Origin: Cristatella mucedo
Lineage: Eukaryota; Bryozoa; Phylactolaemata; Cristatellidae
Length of the DNA: 64,000 nt
Direction: 5' to 3'
Assembly (NCBI GenBank): GCA_009760855.2
Contig: WPIO01000042.1
Coordinates: forward strand, 2,928,001-2,992,000
This document shows positions 42,216-55,735 of the stretch, piece after piece; within the stretch, counting starts at the first letter, position 1; every line of letters begins with the position of its first letter. The notes under the pieces were generated by a model, which saw only the letters and a program-made list of their open reading frames with translations, had not been told where the DNA came from and ran no database searches. The position numbers were made by a program, and so were the translations under genes.

Positions 42216-43008
42216 TATTATAATTATTATTAATGCACTCAAGAAGTCCACGTCAAAGTGTACTGACATTACTAGCACACAAATTAAGGTTATGTCTCAT
42301 CATTGCGAGAGAAGGCCATGTCAACTGCAATGATTGAGCAAAAGCTGGTTGTTGGCTCTTCTTGGCTAATTGTTGTTTTGCTGTTTTTTGCTGTTAATTG
42401 CTGTTTTTTGGTTGAATGCTGTGCTAGTGACTATAGTCCTCCTCGTTTTACAGGGCAAAACAGGAATGCGATAGTTGGCTAGCTTTGCTAACTTTTAAAT
42501 ATAACTGTAATGTTTCAATACTGAGTAATGCTCGTGTCGTTGGCAACAATGCACGAGCACGTGCGTTGTGATAACGTTCGTCTGATTTCTGCAAAAGCTT
42601 CTGTAACGGTGCAAGGCAGTAGCAACATGGATCTCGATAGCTTTGCAGGCTGAAGCTGGTTACTTTGTCATACAATTCCGATGACAATATATGAAATGTG
42701 GTGCTTTAAATTTTTCGTATCGTTGTTGAATTGATGACAATTAAAAAAGTAGCCTCTCATTTTTAACAAATTGTTGTAGTGATTGACATTACGAGTTGCC
42801 ACCCGGTTGAGTGATCAGTGAGAGCAAGATGATGTCAAGGTTCAGGTCTATGAATGGACAATTCATCGGCCACTTTCGTCAGAATATGGCTTCGCTTATT
42901 GGAACACTCTTGTACGGCCGGAGGGCGATCACCTGGACGGAAAAAGACGAAATAGAGGTACGAGATTCAAAATCCGAGTGAATTTCTCTCCAGTCTATTA
43001 CATTAGAC

Positions 43009-43189
<181 letters not shown>

Positions 43190-43499
43190 TTCATTGGGCA
43201 TAGAAATCTCCAAAATTAGCGTTTTCTCTTAGACCTGTTCATAATCTAATCTAGTGCATATGCTCATAATTGTTTTCTCACCAGTCATGGGTAAACAGTC
43301 AGAAACCAAAGCCACAGGATCATGATAGTTTTTAGAACTCTGATATAATACGGATTTCGCAGGCTGAGTGGTCACAAAATTCATCTCAGAGCACGAAACT
43401 CGGAAATGTCAACTTTTCATTGCTCTGGACCATACCCGGAGAATTCTATGAGCTGCAGCATTGAAATTAAGATGCAGTTAATCCGAATTATGAATGAAT

Positions 43500-44131
43500 A
43501 AATAATAATTATACTGCACTTGATAAAGCGCCCCCTGAGAATTCAATCTCTTTCTAGGCGCTTTACATTTGCTGCAAAGGGAAACGTGATCGAATGGTGA
43601 GTAAAATCATGCTTGATAAACAACATGAATAACATGGTTCGGGGTGACATGCACAGGGTCAGCATCCAAGCATGGTTAGTGGCAGCAAGCACAGTGTCAG
43701 CACGCATGAGCACATGAAAGACTAATCACAGAGACCCACTAAATGCTGTCCTCAATAGGTGTGTTTTTAAGTTCTTTTTAAATGTGGTTAAGTCAGAGGA
43801 TGTTTTGACGAAAGTCGGGAGGGAATTCCAGGCTTTGGAAGCATACGAACTAAATGCACGGTCTCTAACGGATTTGAGGTTTGTACAAGGTATTGGCAAA
43901 CTGTTGGTCTCCGAAAAGCTGGTGGTACTTTGCTTGGCCTGGTGGGAGAGTAGATCTGAGAGATAAGCTGGAGCCAAAGGATGAAGTGACCTAAAAGTGA
44001 GCGACAAAACCTGGAAGCCTATCCGTTGCCTGACTGGTAGCCAGTGCAGGTGAGCGAGAAGTGAAGCGATATGGCAACTGGGACGCTCACGACAAACAAG
44101 CCTGGCATATTTTACCTATTCTGCTCATCTT
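43500..44131 (-). pseudogene. LINE-A C-terminus and 3' UTR, antisense (copy B)
   Basis: Counterpart of 7,213-7,842; the last 93 codons are open at 43,726-44,007 (AWNSLPTFVKTSSDL, FSGSL end). Confidence 0.85.
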
Positions 44132-45185
44132 CCATGAAACAACTTCTGTGCCGTTCTTGGAAGGTTCTGTAGTATATTCCTACGTAAATAGGACTATACA
44201 GGATCACCAACTGATTGACTCGAACCCACGATCAGCCTCTTGAACTGGGAGCTGCTTACCCATGGGAGAACAGCACCCGGGGCAACAGCAGCTTACCGTC
44301 GTCTATGTAGGATATCTAATGCAGTTTAGCTGCAGCTGCATCAATAGGCGACGTTTGACTTGCCGGCCACGTGGAGACATGGCCGGCCAACGGAGCACCA
44401 TTTTTCTTTTCGGATGCAAAAGCTTTACGTGCCAAGCGATGTTTCTAAAGTGCTTACTCTCGCAACCCAGGTCTTGAGGATCAAGTCCTGTTGTGGGTGA
44501 TCCTTTATTTCCCATTGTAAGCGATGAGAGATAGCCGTCGTGGCTCTTCTACAACTACACAGAATTGAGAATTAACTCATTTTTTTCAAGAAACTACTTT
44601 TGCTAAGTATACTCTTTGGTGTCCGATAGTTAGAATAAATACTGTGGAATGTCGCTAGACCATGGCAACGCCGTTAATAGATATGCATAAGGCAGTATTT
44701 AGTAGCTGAAAGATATGGCATCTAGTCAGTAGCAGCGATCTTTCTGTATGTTATCTGTAGTAACATGATAACTGATGATATGTAGTAACTGATTAGAATG
44801 AGAAGCAAACGTGTGGCTGAACCAAGCTATTCACGGATCACTATCTTGAAACCCACGCCTGGTGCTACATGTTGCTGTTTTGGCAGGTAAAGTCAGTAGG
44901 AAATTGCTTCGCCCTCGAACCCTCTGGAGTTCACGGGTCATGCTGCTCTTTATTTCAAGAGCAATTTTTATCTTCTTTTTATATGAAACAAGCAGGATTT
45001 TTATGGCTTAACCGTTCACGAGACTATCTCCATATCAGCACACTCTTGCTGCGAGTAATTGTCTGACACGAGGCGATGCATGTAGGGAGATTCTACTATG
45101 GATATGTAGTTAGCATTAATAATAGATCAATTTTAAATAGCTTTTTCTCATAATTGAATATTTTGTATTAATTCTTACAATTCGC
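44132..45185. other. Copy-B-only segment with two SINE-2 pieces, no gene
   Basis: First third of the 2.9 kb deleted from copy A. At 44,180-44,275 the minus strand has a B box GGTTCGAGTC and the ggtgatcctgta tail start of SINE-2. At 44,470-44,550 the plus strand has another SINE-2 tail (ggtgatcctttatttcc, atagccgtcgtggctctt). Positions 44,551-45,185 hold nothing I recognise. Confidence 0.5.
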
Positions 45186-45189
45186 TGCA

Positions 45190-46262
45190 AGATGAGCAAC
45201 TTAATATTTAGGGGAAAACAAAGTGTGATTCGAAAATTGGAAAGGCTGAAGCTCAAAATCGGCTCTGCCAGCACATCTCCTGTTTGTACACTAAATCTAG
45301 GGGTCATATTTCAAAGTAACCTTTCATTGGACGACTACATAAGCTCTACAGTCAAGTTTGTCTACTTTCAGCTGCATAAAAATGCTGAAATTTCGGTTCG
45401 CTTACACAGGTCTACTTCTTCTAAATTGGCCCATGCATTTGTGACATCTCGTCTCGACTTCTTGAGCTCACTGGTTGCTGGTCTATCAGCCTGTGCAATC
45501 AGCCACTTACTGCTGGTGCAAAACTCTGCAGCTAGGCTTGTCTGTCGTGAGCTTCGCAGTTGCCACATCACACCACTTCTCACTGACGTGCACTGGCTCC
45601 CAGTCAGCAACCGATTGACTTCAAGGCTTTATAGTGTAATGTATCTCAATCTATAACTCCACAAAGCTGTAAATACTTAATGATTTTTAGGCAGGAAAGT
45701 TTTGAGAGGTATGAATAAGCTAAGCCGTGGTGGGCCTTGTGGTCAGCGAAAGCTTTTTCACTCAGTTTAGGTCCTTCGTTCTTTGGCTCCAGCCTACCTA
45801 TCAGATCTACTCCCCCACCAGGCTAAGCATCGTACATCTGCTTTTCGGTATCTAACTGTAAACCTATACCTCGTACAGACCTTAAATCCTTTGGAGACCG
45901 TGCCTTTAGTTTGTATATTCGCAAAGCCTGGAACTCATTCCCCACTTGTGTCACCACAGCTCCTGACTTGTCCACATTTAATAAGAAACTAAAACTGCAC
46001 CTATTTATCACAGCATTTAGTGGGTCCCCGTGATTCCACTTTTTGTGCTTATGTGCATGCTGCTGCAAACCATACTTGCATGCTGACCCTGTGCATGTCA
46101 ACCCTAATCATGTTAGTCATGTTGTTTATTCAGCAAGCTAGCACTAACCATTCGATCGTGCTTTTATTTCAACAACTGTAAAGTGCCTAGAAGGAGATTC
46201 AGTTCTCTAAAGGCGCTTTATTAGATTTACTATAATTATTATTATTATTATTATTATTAAGC
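45190..46262 (+). pseudogene. LINE-A C-terminal copy, interrupted
   Basis: Thumb and C-terminal domain from KQSVIRKLERLKLKIGSAS through CRELRSCHITPLLTDVHWLP to the 3' UTR and a clean ATT tail (46,235-46,260). A LINE-B tail splits it at 45,631-45,751. Only copy B has it. Confidence 0.82.
45631..45751 (-). mobile_element. LINE-B 3' tail nested in LINE-A, antisense
   Basis: The reverse of the LINE-B end (taatgtatctcaatctataac, ttaggcaggaaagttttg, taagccgtgg). Flanked by ggcttt and agcttt, a likely 5-bp target duplication (gcttt). Confidence 0.7.
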
Positions 46263-46518
46263 AGTAACCAAAAGCTTGTGACGTGCATTGCTTAGAGGAG
46301 CGAAGAATTACACAACTACAATGATTACACCATAAGGAAAAATTATTGAAGAAGGCCAAATTCGGGCAGCCTATAATTATGACTACTGGTGACTAAGATT
46401 CGCTTAATCTTGGATAACAAGCGAGGGGAGAAGAAAAAAGATAAGTTCACTTGGTAGTAGGGATTGCTGAGCTGAACCAATGCTTATGTAGCTGGGGCTT
46501 TCTTAACTGGAAAATATT

Positions 46519-48010
46519 GTGCACATTCGTGCCTCCATAAAGCTCCCTTCGACTAAAGAAATTGCGAAATCGCAACCTGTGACCTTCTTAGAACGATTTT
46601 ATCAGGTTTCCGAATGTGATTTAGGTACATTTAGGTCTAGTAAAAAGAGCTCATCTCCTGAAGACCTTATATCATCATCTCTGTGGTCTTCACTGGCAGA
46701 CCAACTTAGCCCTGCAATAACTGAGATTTTTTATGCTTCTCTGGAAAAGGGGGTCGCACCCAAGTCCTTCAAATCGGCAATCGTTAGACCCGCACTTGAA
46801 AAGCCTGGATTAGATACAGAGGTCCTAGCAAACCATCGCCCATTTTTCTTTCTTCTTTTCTTGTCAAAGGTTCTTGAAAAAATTGTTGCTAAGCAGCTGG
46901 TTGCACATATTAAAAAGAATGAAATGTCAGAAACCTTTCAATCAGGGTTCAAGAGGCAGCACTCCACTGAAACTGCTCTCCTCCGTGTTGACAATGCCAT
47001 TCTACATGGCAACGATGACGGGAATGTCTCTGCCCAAGCTCTGCTAGATCTGCCTGCTGCCTTCGACACCATTGATCACGATGTTCTACTTGAACGATTG
47101 AGAACAACGATCGGTCTGGCAGGCCAGGCAAAGGCATGGTTTATATCGTTCTTATTTGATCGTGTTCAATTTGTGTCTTGTGGGGTTCAGGTCTCATCCA
47201 CCAGACCAGTCACTTGTAGAGTTCCTCAAAGGTCCTTCCTCGGTCCCTGGCTGTTCTTCATTTATACCCAACCTCTAAAAAAAGTGATTAAGACCCAAGA
47301 AATAGGATATTACCTTAATGCTGATGATACACAGCAGTATTTGTCATTTAACCGTCGGAATCTGCTGCAGTAACTGTGAAACTGAATGCTTGCCTTGCCA
47401 ACATTCGATCCTGGATGTTGGAAAACTTCTTGAAACTAAATGGCGATAAAACCGAACTGCTGCCCCTAGGACACTCTAAGCGTTTGGCTGGATTAAAAGG
47501 TTTTGCTCTTCTAATAGGTGATGCTGCTGTGCGACCATCACCACCTACTCGAAATGTAGGTGTCGTTTTCGACAGCTGCCTCAATTTTAAAAGCTTCTTG
47601 CGGAAGACTGCTTCTGCAGCTAGCCATCACGTCGGATCCCTGTCTAAAACTAGCAGCTGTTTTCCAAAGTGGCTTGTAAAAAATTTAAGTAGCTACTCAG
47701 TTCTGTCTCGGCTTGATTATTGTAATTCCCTTTTGGCTGGGCTACCAAAGAATGCCACAAGGCCACAGCAGATGGCTATGAATATGGCTGCAATGCTATT
47801 TTCAGAATCCCAGAGGTTTGACAACGTGTCTACTTTGCTGAAAGATCTAGGGGTGGCTGCCGGTTGATCAACAGATACAGAGCAAAGTTCTTAGGCTGAC
47901 CCACAGGCCCACCACGGCTCGGCTCCTCCGTACCTAACTGAACTGCTGCACCAGTTCCATCCTCCTCGTTCGCTCAGGTCCTCCATGGACAATAATTGTT
48001 TTTAACTATT
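46519..48010 (+). pseudogene. LINE-B RT, most N-terminal coverage
   Basis: An open stretch of about 284 codons (46,519-47,373) holds the pre-finger region, fingers (EKPGLDTEVLANHRPFF), palm motifs (AAFDTIDHDVLLERL, VPQRSFLGP) and catalytic motif. The catalytic motif reads NADD here (near 47,322), while copy A has YADD. A TAA near 47,371 precedes the thumb frame (47,376-47,867). No endonuclease. It starts within the segment missing from copy A, so copy A keeps only the part from AQALLDL onward. Confidence 0.87.
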
Positions 48011-48184
48011 TCATTCCTCAGCTTAAAGACCGTTGGCGACAATACTGATTGATAATATTGATTGGCAGGAATACTGATCGAACAATATAAATGTAGAGAT
48101 GAGGTCTTTCAAACAGAGGGTAAAACTAAAACTACCCATACCCTCGTTAACCTTCGGAAGTTAGTGCCCTTCCAAGTGAAAATG

Positions 48185-48186
<2 letters not shown>

Positions 48187-48221
<35 letters not shown>
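48187..48221. repeat. (TG)n tract (copy B)
   Basis: Counterpart of 9,038-9,063, eight bases longer. Confidence 0.9.
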
Positions 48222-48361
48222 TGTGCGGGTTTTTTGTGGAAAAGGGAGTCTGATTCAGAACACGACTGTGAAGGGTGTGAAATAGTTCGGGCAGAATTTA
48301 CCGGCGTGGAAATTAAAAGTCTGATGTTGTTTGGCACTGACATCGGCCAAATGCAGAGAAT

Positions 48362-48558
48362 TTGCATGCTGCCACTAACCACACTTGCATGCTGACCCTG
48401 TGCATGTCACCCCTAACCATGTTATTCATGTTGTTTATCAAGCATAATATTACATGCCATTCAATCGCGTTTCTTTGCAGCAAATGTAAAGTGCCTAGAA
48501 AGAGATTGAGTTCTCTGAGGGCGCTTTGTCAAATGTATTATTATTACTATTATTATAT
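48362..48558 (+). mobile_element. LINE-A 3' UTR fragment (copy B)
   Basis: Counterpart of 9,205-9,401. The 48,559-48,915 stretch after it holds nothing recognised. Confidence 0.85.
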
Positions 48559-48917
48559 GATGAAAATAATGGGCTTAAGACTGTACCGTGAGCAAGCCAA
48601 TACTTTAAGCATTCCCGGATGACCGAAAAACATTTGCATCATCAGCATCTGTCACTATGTTAGGACCTAACCCAATGTAGCACCATTCAAGGTTTATCTA
48701 GTCATGTCGAGAGGCGTTTGCATAGGAATTGGTGGCCTACTTTGTCAAATGCTGGTGAGAGATGTTGAAGAAACACCTTAATGACCTTATCATGTATGAT
48801 CTGCATTGTTCAGAATGCCATTGAAAGCATGAAGGAGAGCAGTTTCCTCGGATTGGCTATTAAAAGAACCTGTTACTGTGCGAATGCCTAATTGCCATAT
48901 GGAGTCTCTGTAGCTAA

Positions 48918-49266
48918 CAATAATAATAATAATGCACTTGATAAAGGGCCCTCAGAGAACTCAATCTCTTTCTAGGCGCTTCACATTTGCTGCAAAGGAA
49001 ACACGGTCGAACGATGAGACACGAATAACATGATTAGGGGTGACATGCACAGGGTCAGCATGCAAGTGTGGTTAGTGGCAGCATGCACAGTGCCAGCTCG
49101 GATAAGCACATCAAGGACAAATGACAGGGACCCACTACATGCTGTCATGGATATGTACTTGTAATGTTCTTTTTTAAATGTGATCAAGTCAAGGGATGTC
49201 GTGACGAAAGGGATGTCGTGACGCAAGTCAGAAGTGAGCTCTAGGCTTTGGCAGCATACATAGCAC
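48918..49266 (-). mobile_element. LINE-A 3' end, antisense (copy B)
   Basis: Counterpart of 9,762-10,110, including the duplicated gggatgtcgtgacg word. Confidence 0.8.
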
Positions 49267-49269
49267 TAG

Positions 49270-50970
49270 TCCCTAGAAGATCCAATAGTGGATCTACTCA
49301 AAATCTTTAAGATTCGTCTACCAAGATTTTTAATGCTTCTTTTGGAAAAGGGGTCGTCTCCAAGTCTTTCAAATAGGCAATCGTTAGATCTATTCTTAAA
49401 AAGCCTGGATTAGACACAGAGGTCCCAGCAAACTATCGTCCAGTTTCCCTTCTTCCGTTCTAATCAAAGATTCTTGAAAAAATTGTTGCTAAGCAGCTAG
49501 TTGAACGTATTAAAAATAATGGAATGTCAGAAACATTTCAATCAGGGTTCAAGAGGCAGCACTCTACTGAAACTTCTCTCCTCCGTGTTAACAATGATAT
49601 TCTACGTGGCAACGACGACGGGAATTAAACTGCCCTAGCTCTGCTAGATCTGTCTGCTGCCTTTGACACCATTGATCACGAAGTTCTGCTTGAACGATTG
49701 CGAACAACGATCCTTCTGGCAAACAAAGCACTGGCGTGATTTAAATCATACTTGTCGGATCGTGTTCAATCCGTGTCGTGTGGGGGTCAGGTCTCAGACA
49801 CGAGAAGGGTCACCTGTGGAGTCCCTCAAGGGTCTGTACTCGGTCCCATGCTGTTCTCCATTTATACACAACCTCAGGGAAAAGTGATTAAGTCCCATGG
49901 AATAAGATATCACTTCTATGCTGACGATACTCAGTTGTATTTGTCATTTAAACCGTCGGAATCTGCTGCAGCAACTGAGAAACTGAATGCTTGCCTTGCC
50001 GATATTCGATCCTGGATGTCGGAAAAATTCCTGAAATTGAATGACGATAAAACCGAACTGCTGCTCATAGGACACCCTAAGCGTGTGGCTGCATTAAAAG
50101 GCTTTGCTGTTCTAATAGGTGATGCTATTGTGCGATCTTCACCACGTGCTCGTAATTTAGGTGTCGTGTTCGACAACTGCCTCAATTTCAAAAGCTTCAT
50201 TCAGAAGACTGCCTCTACAGCTAGCCATCACAACCGATCCCTATCCAAGATTAGGAGCTGTCTCCCACAGTGGCTTGCAAAAACTTTAACTAGCTCTTTA
50301 GTTCTGTCTCGGCTTGATTATTGTAATTCCCTTTTGGCTGGGCTGCCAAAGAAAGCTATTATGCCACTACAGCGGACTATGAATATGGCTGCAAGGCTGG
50401 TCTTCAAGTCCCAGCGGTTTGAGCACGTGACGCCTTTGCTGAAAGAGCTAGGATGGTTGCCGGTTGAGCAAAGGATGAGCAAAGTTCTTACGCTGACCCA
50501 CAAGGCCCGCCACGGCTTGGCCCCTTCGTACCTAGCTGAACTGCTACATCCGTTTCAGCCTGTTTGTGCCCTGAGGTCCTGTGTGGACAATAAATTAGCT
50601 GTCGCATTCCTCCACTTAAAGACAGTTGGCGACAGAAGCTTTAGCTCTGCAGGTCCTAGACTGTGGAACTCGCTTCCACAATTCTTACGCAACGACAACT
50701 ACTCTCCTACTGCCGACTATAGCACATCTTTTTCAGCGGTCCTGAGCTGCTACTGCTATGCTACTCACTACCTCAACTGCTCTCCTGACTCTGCTATATA
50801 TACTTCCCACTTTCTCTTTGTTGCGTGAGACGAAGTCTGTTGGCTACCGAATGCGTACCGAAAGCCGCTTAGGCTGTGAGTGGGCTACACAAAACTCTCC
50901 TGCGTAACACCCACATGGTCTTTATGACTTCGTGGAGTTACAGACGGAGATACATTACATTACATTACGA
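49270..50970 (+). pseudogene. LINE-B RT with 358-codon open stretch
   Basis: Counterpart of 10,115-11,813. From 49,752 to 50,828 the frame is open across [23 protein letters not shown], the thumb and the C-terminal domain ([10 protein letters not shown]), because the extra A of copy A is absent. Upstream, TAA near 49,626 and TGA for Trp near 49,738 disable it. The tail is ACATT repeats near 50,955. Positions 50,971-51,301 hold no recognised gene. Confidence 0.9.
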
Positions 50971-51624
50971 AAAACTCCCTGCTTTACCTACTATGTAGTC
51001 TATGTAGCTTAGTAGGCTTATTAGACACATAACAAATTATCCCTATGGCAACTTACAAATATGGCACAAAACGAGGCTACATTTTAGTTGCTGCGATGAC
51101 TGGAGACACTCGTGCTATAAGTTTCAATCTCATTTTGAGCCAGGCAATAGTTTTTTTTATCGCGGTGAGGAAATAACGCGAAAAAGTGACCGGGACCTCT
51201 CAAGAAAGCTTCACGTAGCAGCTCGCACAGCGAGTGGTGGAGACGCCCCTGTTAGTCTGATCAGGAACAGTTCTTAGAGGTAGCCGTGATGGTGGCTCTT
51301 GCTTCAGCTCTGGCTCTGGCTTGTGACGGGGCACCTGGAGCAACGTGGGGCTCGGAGATCGACTGGGATCCATCAGATAAGTCAGATGGGGTGATGCTGG
51401 TAATTCGTTAGAGACCCGCTCAGAAGCTAGGAATAACATGGAGATAGGAGCGACCACACGAACAGATAACACGGTCTGAGGACTAATTTGCTACTGTAAC
51501 GAAGGTTCTAGGCTAGTAGTCAAGCACACTAATGCCATCGGCTGAGGGTTTGACGTGAATTAACGAGACGATTGAACTCCTGAACTGAAGTATGGCCACC
51601 AGGATTTAAGTGTGAGAATTGGCC

Positions 51625-51804
51625 ATGAAGAACTTCGGGAAGCATCCCGATCTTGGCGTCATACTGGCAGAGTCCGGTCGAGCCGAGGACGGCTATGACT
51701 CGCAATGCAAGCTGGCGAAACTTACTCTGACACTGCTGGTGTCAACCGCCAAAGCGGGCCGTGAGTTCAGTGTATTAAAACCTAACAACACTGCACACTT
51801 TTAA
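51625..51804 (+). CDS. Small conserved open frame, unknown (copy B)
   Basis: Same 59 codons as 15,020-15,199. Function unknown. Confidence 0.3.
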   Translation: MKNFGKHPDLGVILAESGRAEDGYDSQCKLAKLTLTLLVSTAKAGREFSVLKPNNTAHF

Positions 51805-52049
51805 ACAACCACGGGTGCATAGGACTTCAATGACGCTATGCTGTTTCGTGCTGATAAAGAAATTCTTGCAAATCAGTGAATGGCTCAGATTTGTAGCATC
51901 CAATGAGGCCTCGGGTGGTCAGAAGTGGCGATGCAATGGCTTCCCTACGAGCAGCTATAGGCGCTAGCTCGGGTAGCAAACAACTTTCGCACTTCGTGAA
52001 AGTTCGCTCGTACAAAGCTGCTCAATGAGAAACGTTCTCTTTTTTGTAG

Positions 52050-52244
52050 AGATCCCCGGATGCCGTGGCGGCCGTTTCAACTCTTCTCAGTATTTTGACA
52101 GCACGCGGCGAGCCTGCAGTTCAAGAATTTGCGACTGTATTGGAGTCAGAGGAAGTTCAGCTTCCTAAGCTGGCGAAAGAGCTTCGTGGACTCAAAGCGT
52201 CTAGGCAATATTTTCTTGCAAAGCGCTCTCGGCACCCACTTTGA
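52050..52244 (+). CDS. CARD-alpha second-half exon, fused tail (copy B)
   Basis: Same acceptor, frame and fused tail as 12,896-13,090; one codon differs (Glu for Lys before VQLPKL). Ends TGA. Confidence 0.55.
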   Translation, partial: RSPDAVAAVSTLLSILTARGEPAVQEFATVLESEEVQLPKLAKELRGLKASRQYFLAKRSRHPL

Positions 52245-52432
52245 AAGTGCTCCGTCATAGACACTGGATAAAATCAGTGGGAGATCATCCACACTTTTAT
52301 TTTGAGACGTAACTGTAGTTTCATCCCACCCCGCTTTGCAGCAAATCGAACTCGCTCAACTTCAACTCCGTTTACGCATGCAGCAATGAAGTTCACTCTG
52401 TGACGGTCACAAACTTTTTCATACTAAATAAT

Positions 52433-52549
52433 GCATCTAATGTATCTACGTCTCTAACTACACAAAGTCATAAAGACCATGTGGATGTTACGCAGGAGAG
52501 TTTTGTATAGGGCACTCACAGCCTAAGCGGCTTTCGGTACGCATTCGGT
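52433..52549 (-). mobile_element. LINE-B tail insertion (copy B)
   Basis: Same site and sequence as 13,279-13,395, so it was inherited through the block duplication. Confidence 0.8.
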
Positions 52550-52694
52550 AATGATAAAACCCTTACTACTTTTGAGGAAACTTAGTATTCCTCTAAAATT
52601 GCAACGATTTACCCTTTAACTAAATCTGACCACCGTATCTCCTGTGGCTTCTGCACGGAGTCTGGGTGCGGTGTTCCACAATGACCTTACTAAC

Positions 52695-52935
52695 TGACCT
52701 GACCTGACCGTCCCTGCTGAAATGGCAATATCTAAAAAGAAGCTTACAACGCACCTGTATATTTCAGCATTTGGTGGATCTTTGTGATTCTTCCTTCGTG
52801 TATATGTACCTGCTTACAGTATGCCTGCTGCTTGCAGATTCTACCGTCAGTCCTTTGGTAATGCTTTCTATACAGCATCTGTAAAGTGCTTAGATGGAGA
52901 TTCAGTTCTCCGATGGTGCTATACAAATTAATTAC
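52695..52935 (+). mobile_element. LINE-A variant 3' end (copy B)
   Basis: Counterpart of 18,205-18,460 in U2. A SINE-2 remnant (about 53,250-53,295) and a LINE-A-like coding fragment (about 53,400-53,610) follow, as in U2. Confidence 0.65.
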
Positions 52936-53609
52936 TAAGATCGATATTGTTATTATTACCTAATACTAACTAAGTGACCACATCAGCTCATCATTAAATT
53001 TAAAGTTTGTTTAACCTACCAAACTTATTCTTCAGTTCACACGGATAGCACACAGCCAAGATGGTCCCTGGATTTTGTCGCATCCTATCCAATCCTCTGA
53101 AACTTTCAACTTGCGAGTCTCCCCACCCGTACGCTTGGAGGCTTACAGTTAGTAAATGACGCACGGCTTGGGTATCCTCTCACAAACGCCTCTTTCTGGT
53201 TGTGCGAAAGTACTAAAAAGAACACTAGCTGATTCAATAGCCTCTTTTTATAGCTGCAGAAGAGCCTTTACGGTGAGCCATCACGGCTCACACAAACCTA
53301 CCCATTGACCTGCTCTGGCTCCCATTACTCACATAACTTCATAGCAGCTTAGCCGTAACGAACTCATATTCCTCTTAACTCTCTTAAACGGGCAAAGCCT
53401 ATCTGAAATACTCAAGTGCATAGCCTCTCATTGTAACGCGTTCTCCAAATGTCTCAAATTTCTTAGCTGTGCCTCTAATCAATCTCAATTTTTTTGTAGA
53501 CTGCATTAATTTGGTAAGCTACCAAGCATTGACCTTCCCCCACTTGACTGATGTCGCCACATCCCCTGACTTAGCAACGACCATGCTAAAAGCTCACCGG
53601 GCAGAATTC

Positions 53610-53716
<107 letters not shown>

Positions 53717-54001
53717 GTCTCTCTGAGTTTTCTTTGTTGAGTATGCGTTATGTAACAAGTAAGTGCACGACATCGCAAGCCAAGTGACGTTTTTCCACTG
53801 TAAGAATATGTTCATAAATTTTATATTTCCGTGCTCGCCCTTTGTTGTGGCGTGAAACTTTTGTATTCGCGTAATTTTATTTGTAAGATTCTTATCACTT
53901 CAGATGAATCACTTTCGCGTTCGGCATGCCTGCGTTGGTGCAGAACTGTAGCCACTGCTCAGTTAATAATTGCTGTGTGATATTTGGTTGCTGTTTTTCA
54001 G

Positions 54002-54733
54002 TCAGCAAAATCTACCACCATCACAGCGACGACATGCATCTGATGAGCTGGTCCACATACAAATAGAGGGAGAAGTTGATAGCATGAGCATGAAACTATA
54101 CTCACAAAGTTTTATGATAAATGCAAAGCTACAGAAAACTCTGGTATGAAAACATCGATGCTCATTTTTTTGCATAGCTACGACTTCAAATGTGAAGCTC
54201 TGTGCTCTATGGCATCGCCGTTAGCGTCAGGTAATACGTACAGAACTGACTTCATGCCAGAGCGAAATATGTATGTCGACAGTTAAGTTTTCGTTTCTAA
54301 AGAATTAACTTCAGTATATAGTACGAGCCCTGTAGTCATTTGTGGCAGTCAAAGTACTTAGGGGTTTTTCAATTGCTTAGCTACTTGAATATATGGATCA
54401 TTTTTTTGCCATTTGCTATGTGCCTTAACGCTGCAGGCTCTTATTGAATAATTAATTATGATAATCCCATGCATAAATTCTAAATAATATGCATATCTTT
54501 CACTTAATACTTTGCGAGATGACTGACTTGGTCGGATTACTCAGGTGGAGTCTCTTAATGTGATTCGTCTCTCACTTTTTTCTTTCTCTTAGAGTCAACC
54601 AACTTCGACAAAGAAAGCGAGCTGTTTGATCGACATAATCTCAAAGAAGGGCGACCTGTGTATTAAAACTCTGGAGGATATATTGCGAAACGACTTCTGC
54701 CGAGCTAACTTGGCTGACTTGATTCGCATCTAA
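54002..54733 (+). CDS. CARD-beta exon pair (copy B)
   Basis: Exon 1 is 54,002-54,143, after TGTTTTTCAG and before GTATGA; exon 2 is 54,593-54,733, after CTCTTAG and ending TAA. The intron is in phase 0. Exon 1 is 48 bp shorter than in U2 but in frame. Most codon differences from U2 change the residue (for example KLTEGEVDR versus IQIEGEVDS), while exon 2 matches U1. No stop interrupts the joined frame. It may be a diverged functional paralogue or a young pseudogene. Confidence 0.55.
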
Positions 54734-54776
54734 ACTGTCTGTCTTAAATGTGTACCATGTGCACAATGTAGCTGCT

Positions 54777-54905
54777 ATTATTAGCATTGTAAAGGGCTAA
54801 AGCTGAAGATGATGTAACAGCCGCTTTTTTATACAGCAGAAGAACCTTGAAGGCTATCACTGCCGATAGTAGGCCTAGTAGGCCATCACGACTTATAGAA
54901 TGATG
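54777..54905 (-). mobile_element. SINE-2 remnant (copy B)
   Basis: Same internally deleted form as 14,410-14,550. Confidence 0.6.
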
Positions 54906-55124
54906 ACAACAAGTTCCGACCATTAACCGAAACGATAAATCAATATTTTTTTGAATGTGGATAACATTCTGGCTATGAAAGATTAGCGTGGTTTCACATT
55001 AAATGGCTTAATTGAGGATACTTCTGACGCTAAGTTGGTTTTTATTTTGACAACATGGCTCAAATGTTTGGACGTTGTTATCAAAAAATTTAACTGGATT
55101 CTCAGTTTCAATTTTTCAAGGTGG

Positions 55125-55735
55125 TACGGTGGTACGATGCTTGGCCTGGTCTGGGAGTAGATCTAAGAGATAGGCTGGTGCCAAAGAACGAAGTGGCCTG
55201 AAAGTGAGTGACAAAACCTTGAAGTCGATCGGTTGTTTACTGGGAGCCATTGCAGGTCGGCGAGAAGTGGTGAGATATGGAAACTGCGACGCTCACGACA
55301 GACATGCCTAGCTGCAGAGTTTTGCACCAGCTGTAGCGCCTGATTGCACGTGCTGGTAGGCCAGCAAGCAGTGAGTTACAGAAGTCAAGACGGGATGTCA
55401 CAAATGCACGGACCGACTTAGATGCGGTATCCCCATCTAAATAAGCCCGAATTTTCGCGTTGTTATGTAGCCGAAGTAGGCAGATTTGACTGTGGACCTG
55501 AAATGATCGTCTAATAAAAGGTCACTTTGGAATATGACACCTAGATTTCGTCCAGATTCAAAAGGAAATATTCTGGCAGAGCCGATTTTGAGCGTTAGCT
55601 TTTTCATTTTCTGAATCACACTTGGTTTGCCCATAAGTAGTAAGTTGGTTTTATCATCACGCAATTTAACAAAGTTTGCAGCCATCAATGTGGGGATGTC
55701 ATCAATATATGCAGCAAGGGACTTGAGAGAATTTC
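55125..55735 (-). pseudogene. LINE-A thumb and C-terminal fragment, antisense
   Basis: The minus strand carries AANFVKLRDDKTNLLLMGKPS, LTLKIGSARIFPF, LGVIFQSDLLLDDHF (55,437-55,688), then the RLDF and HW.P segments to about 55,135. A few stops and frameshifts. It ends the duplicated block. Confidence 0.85.
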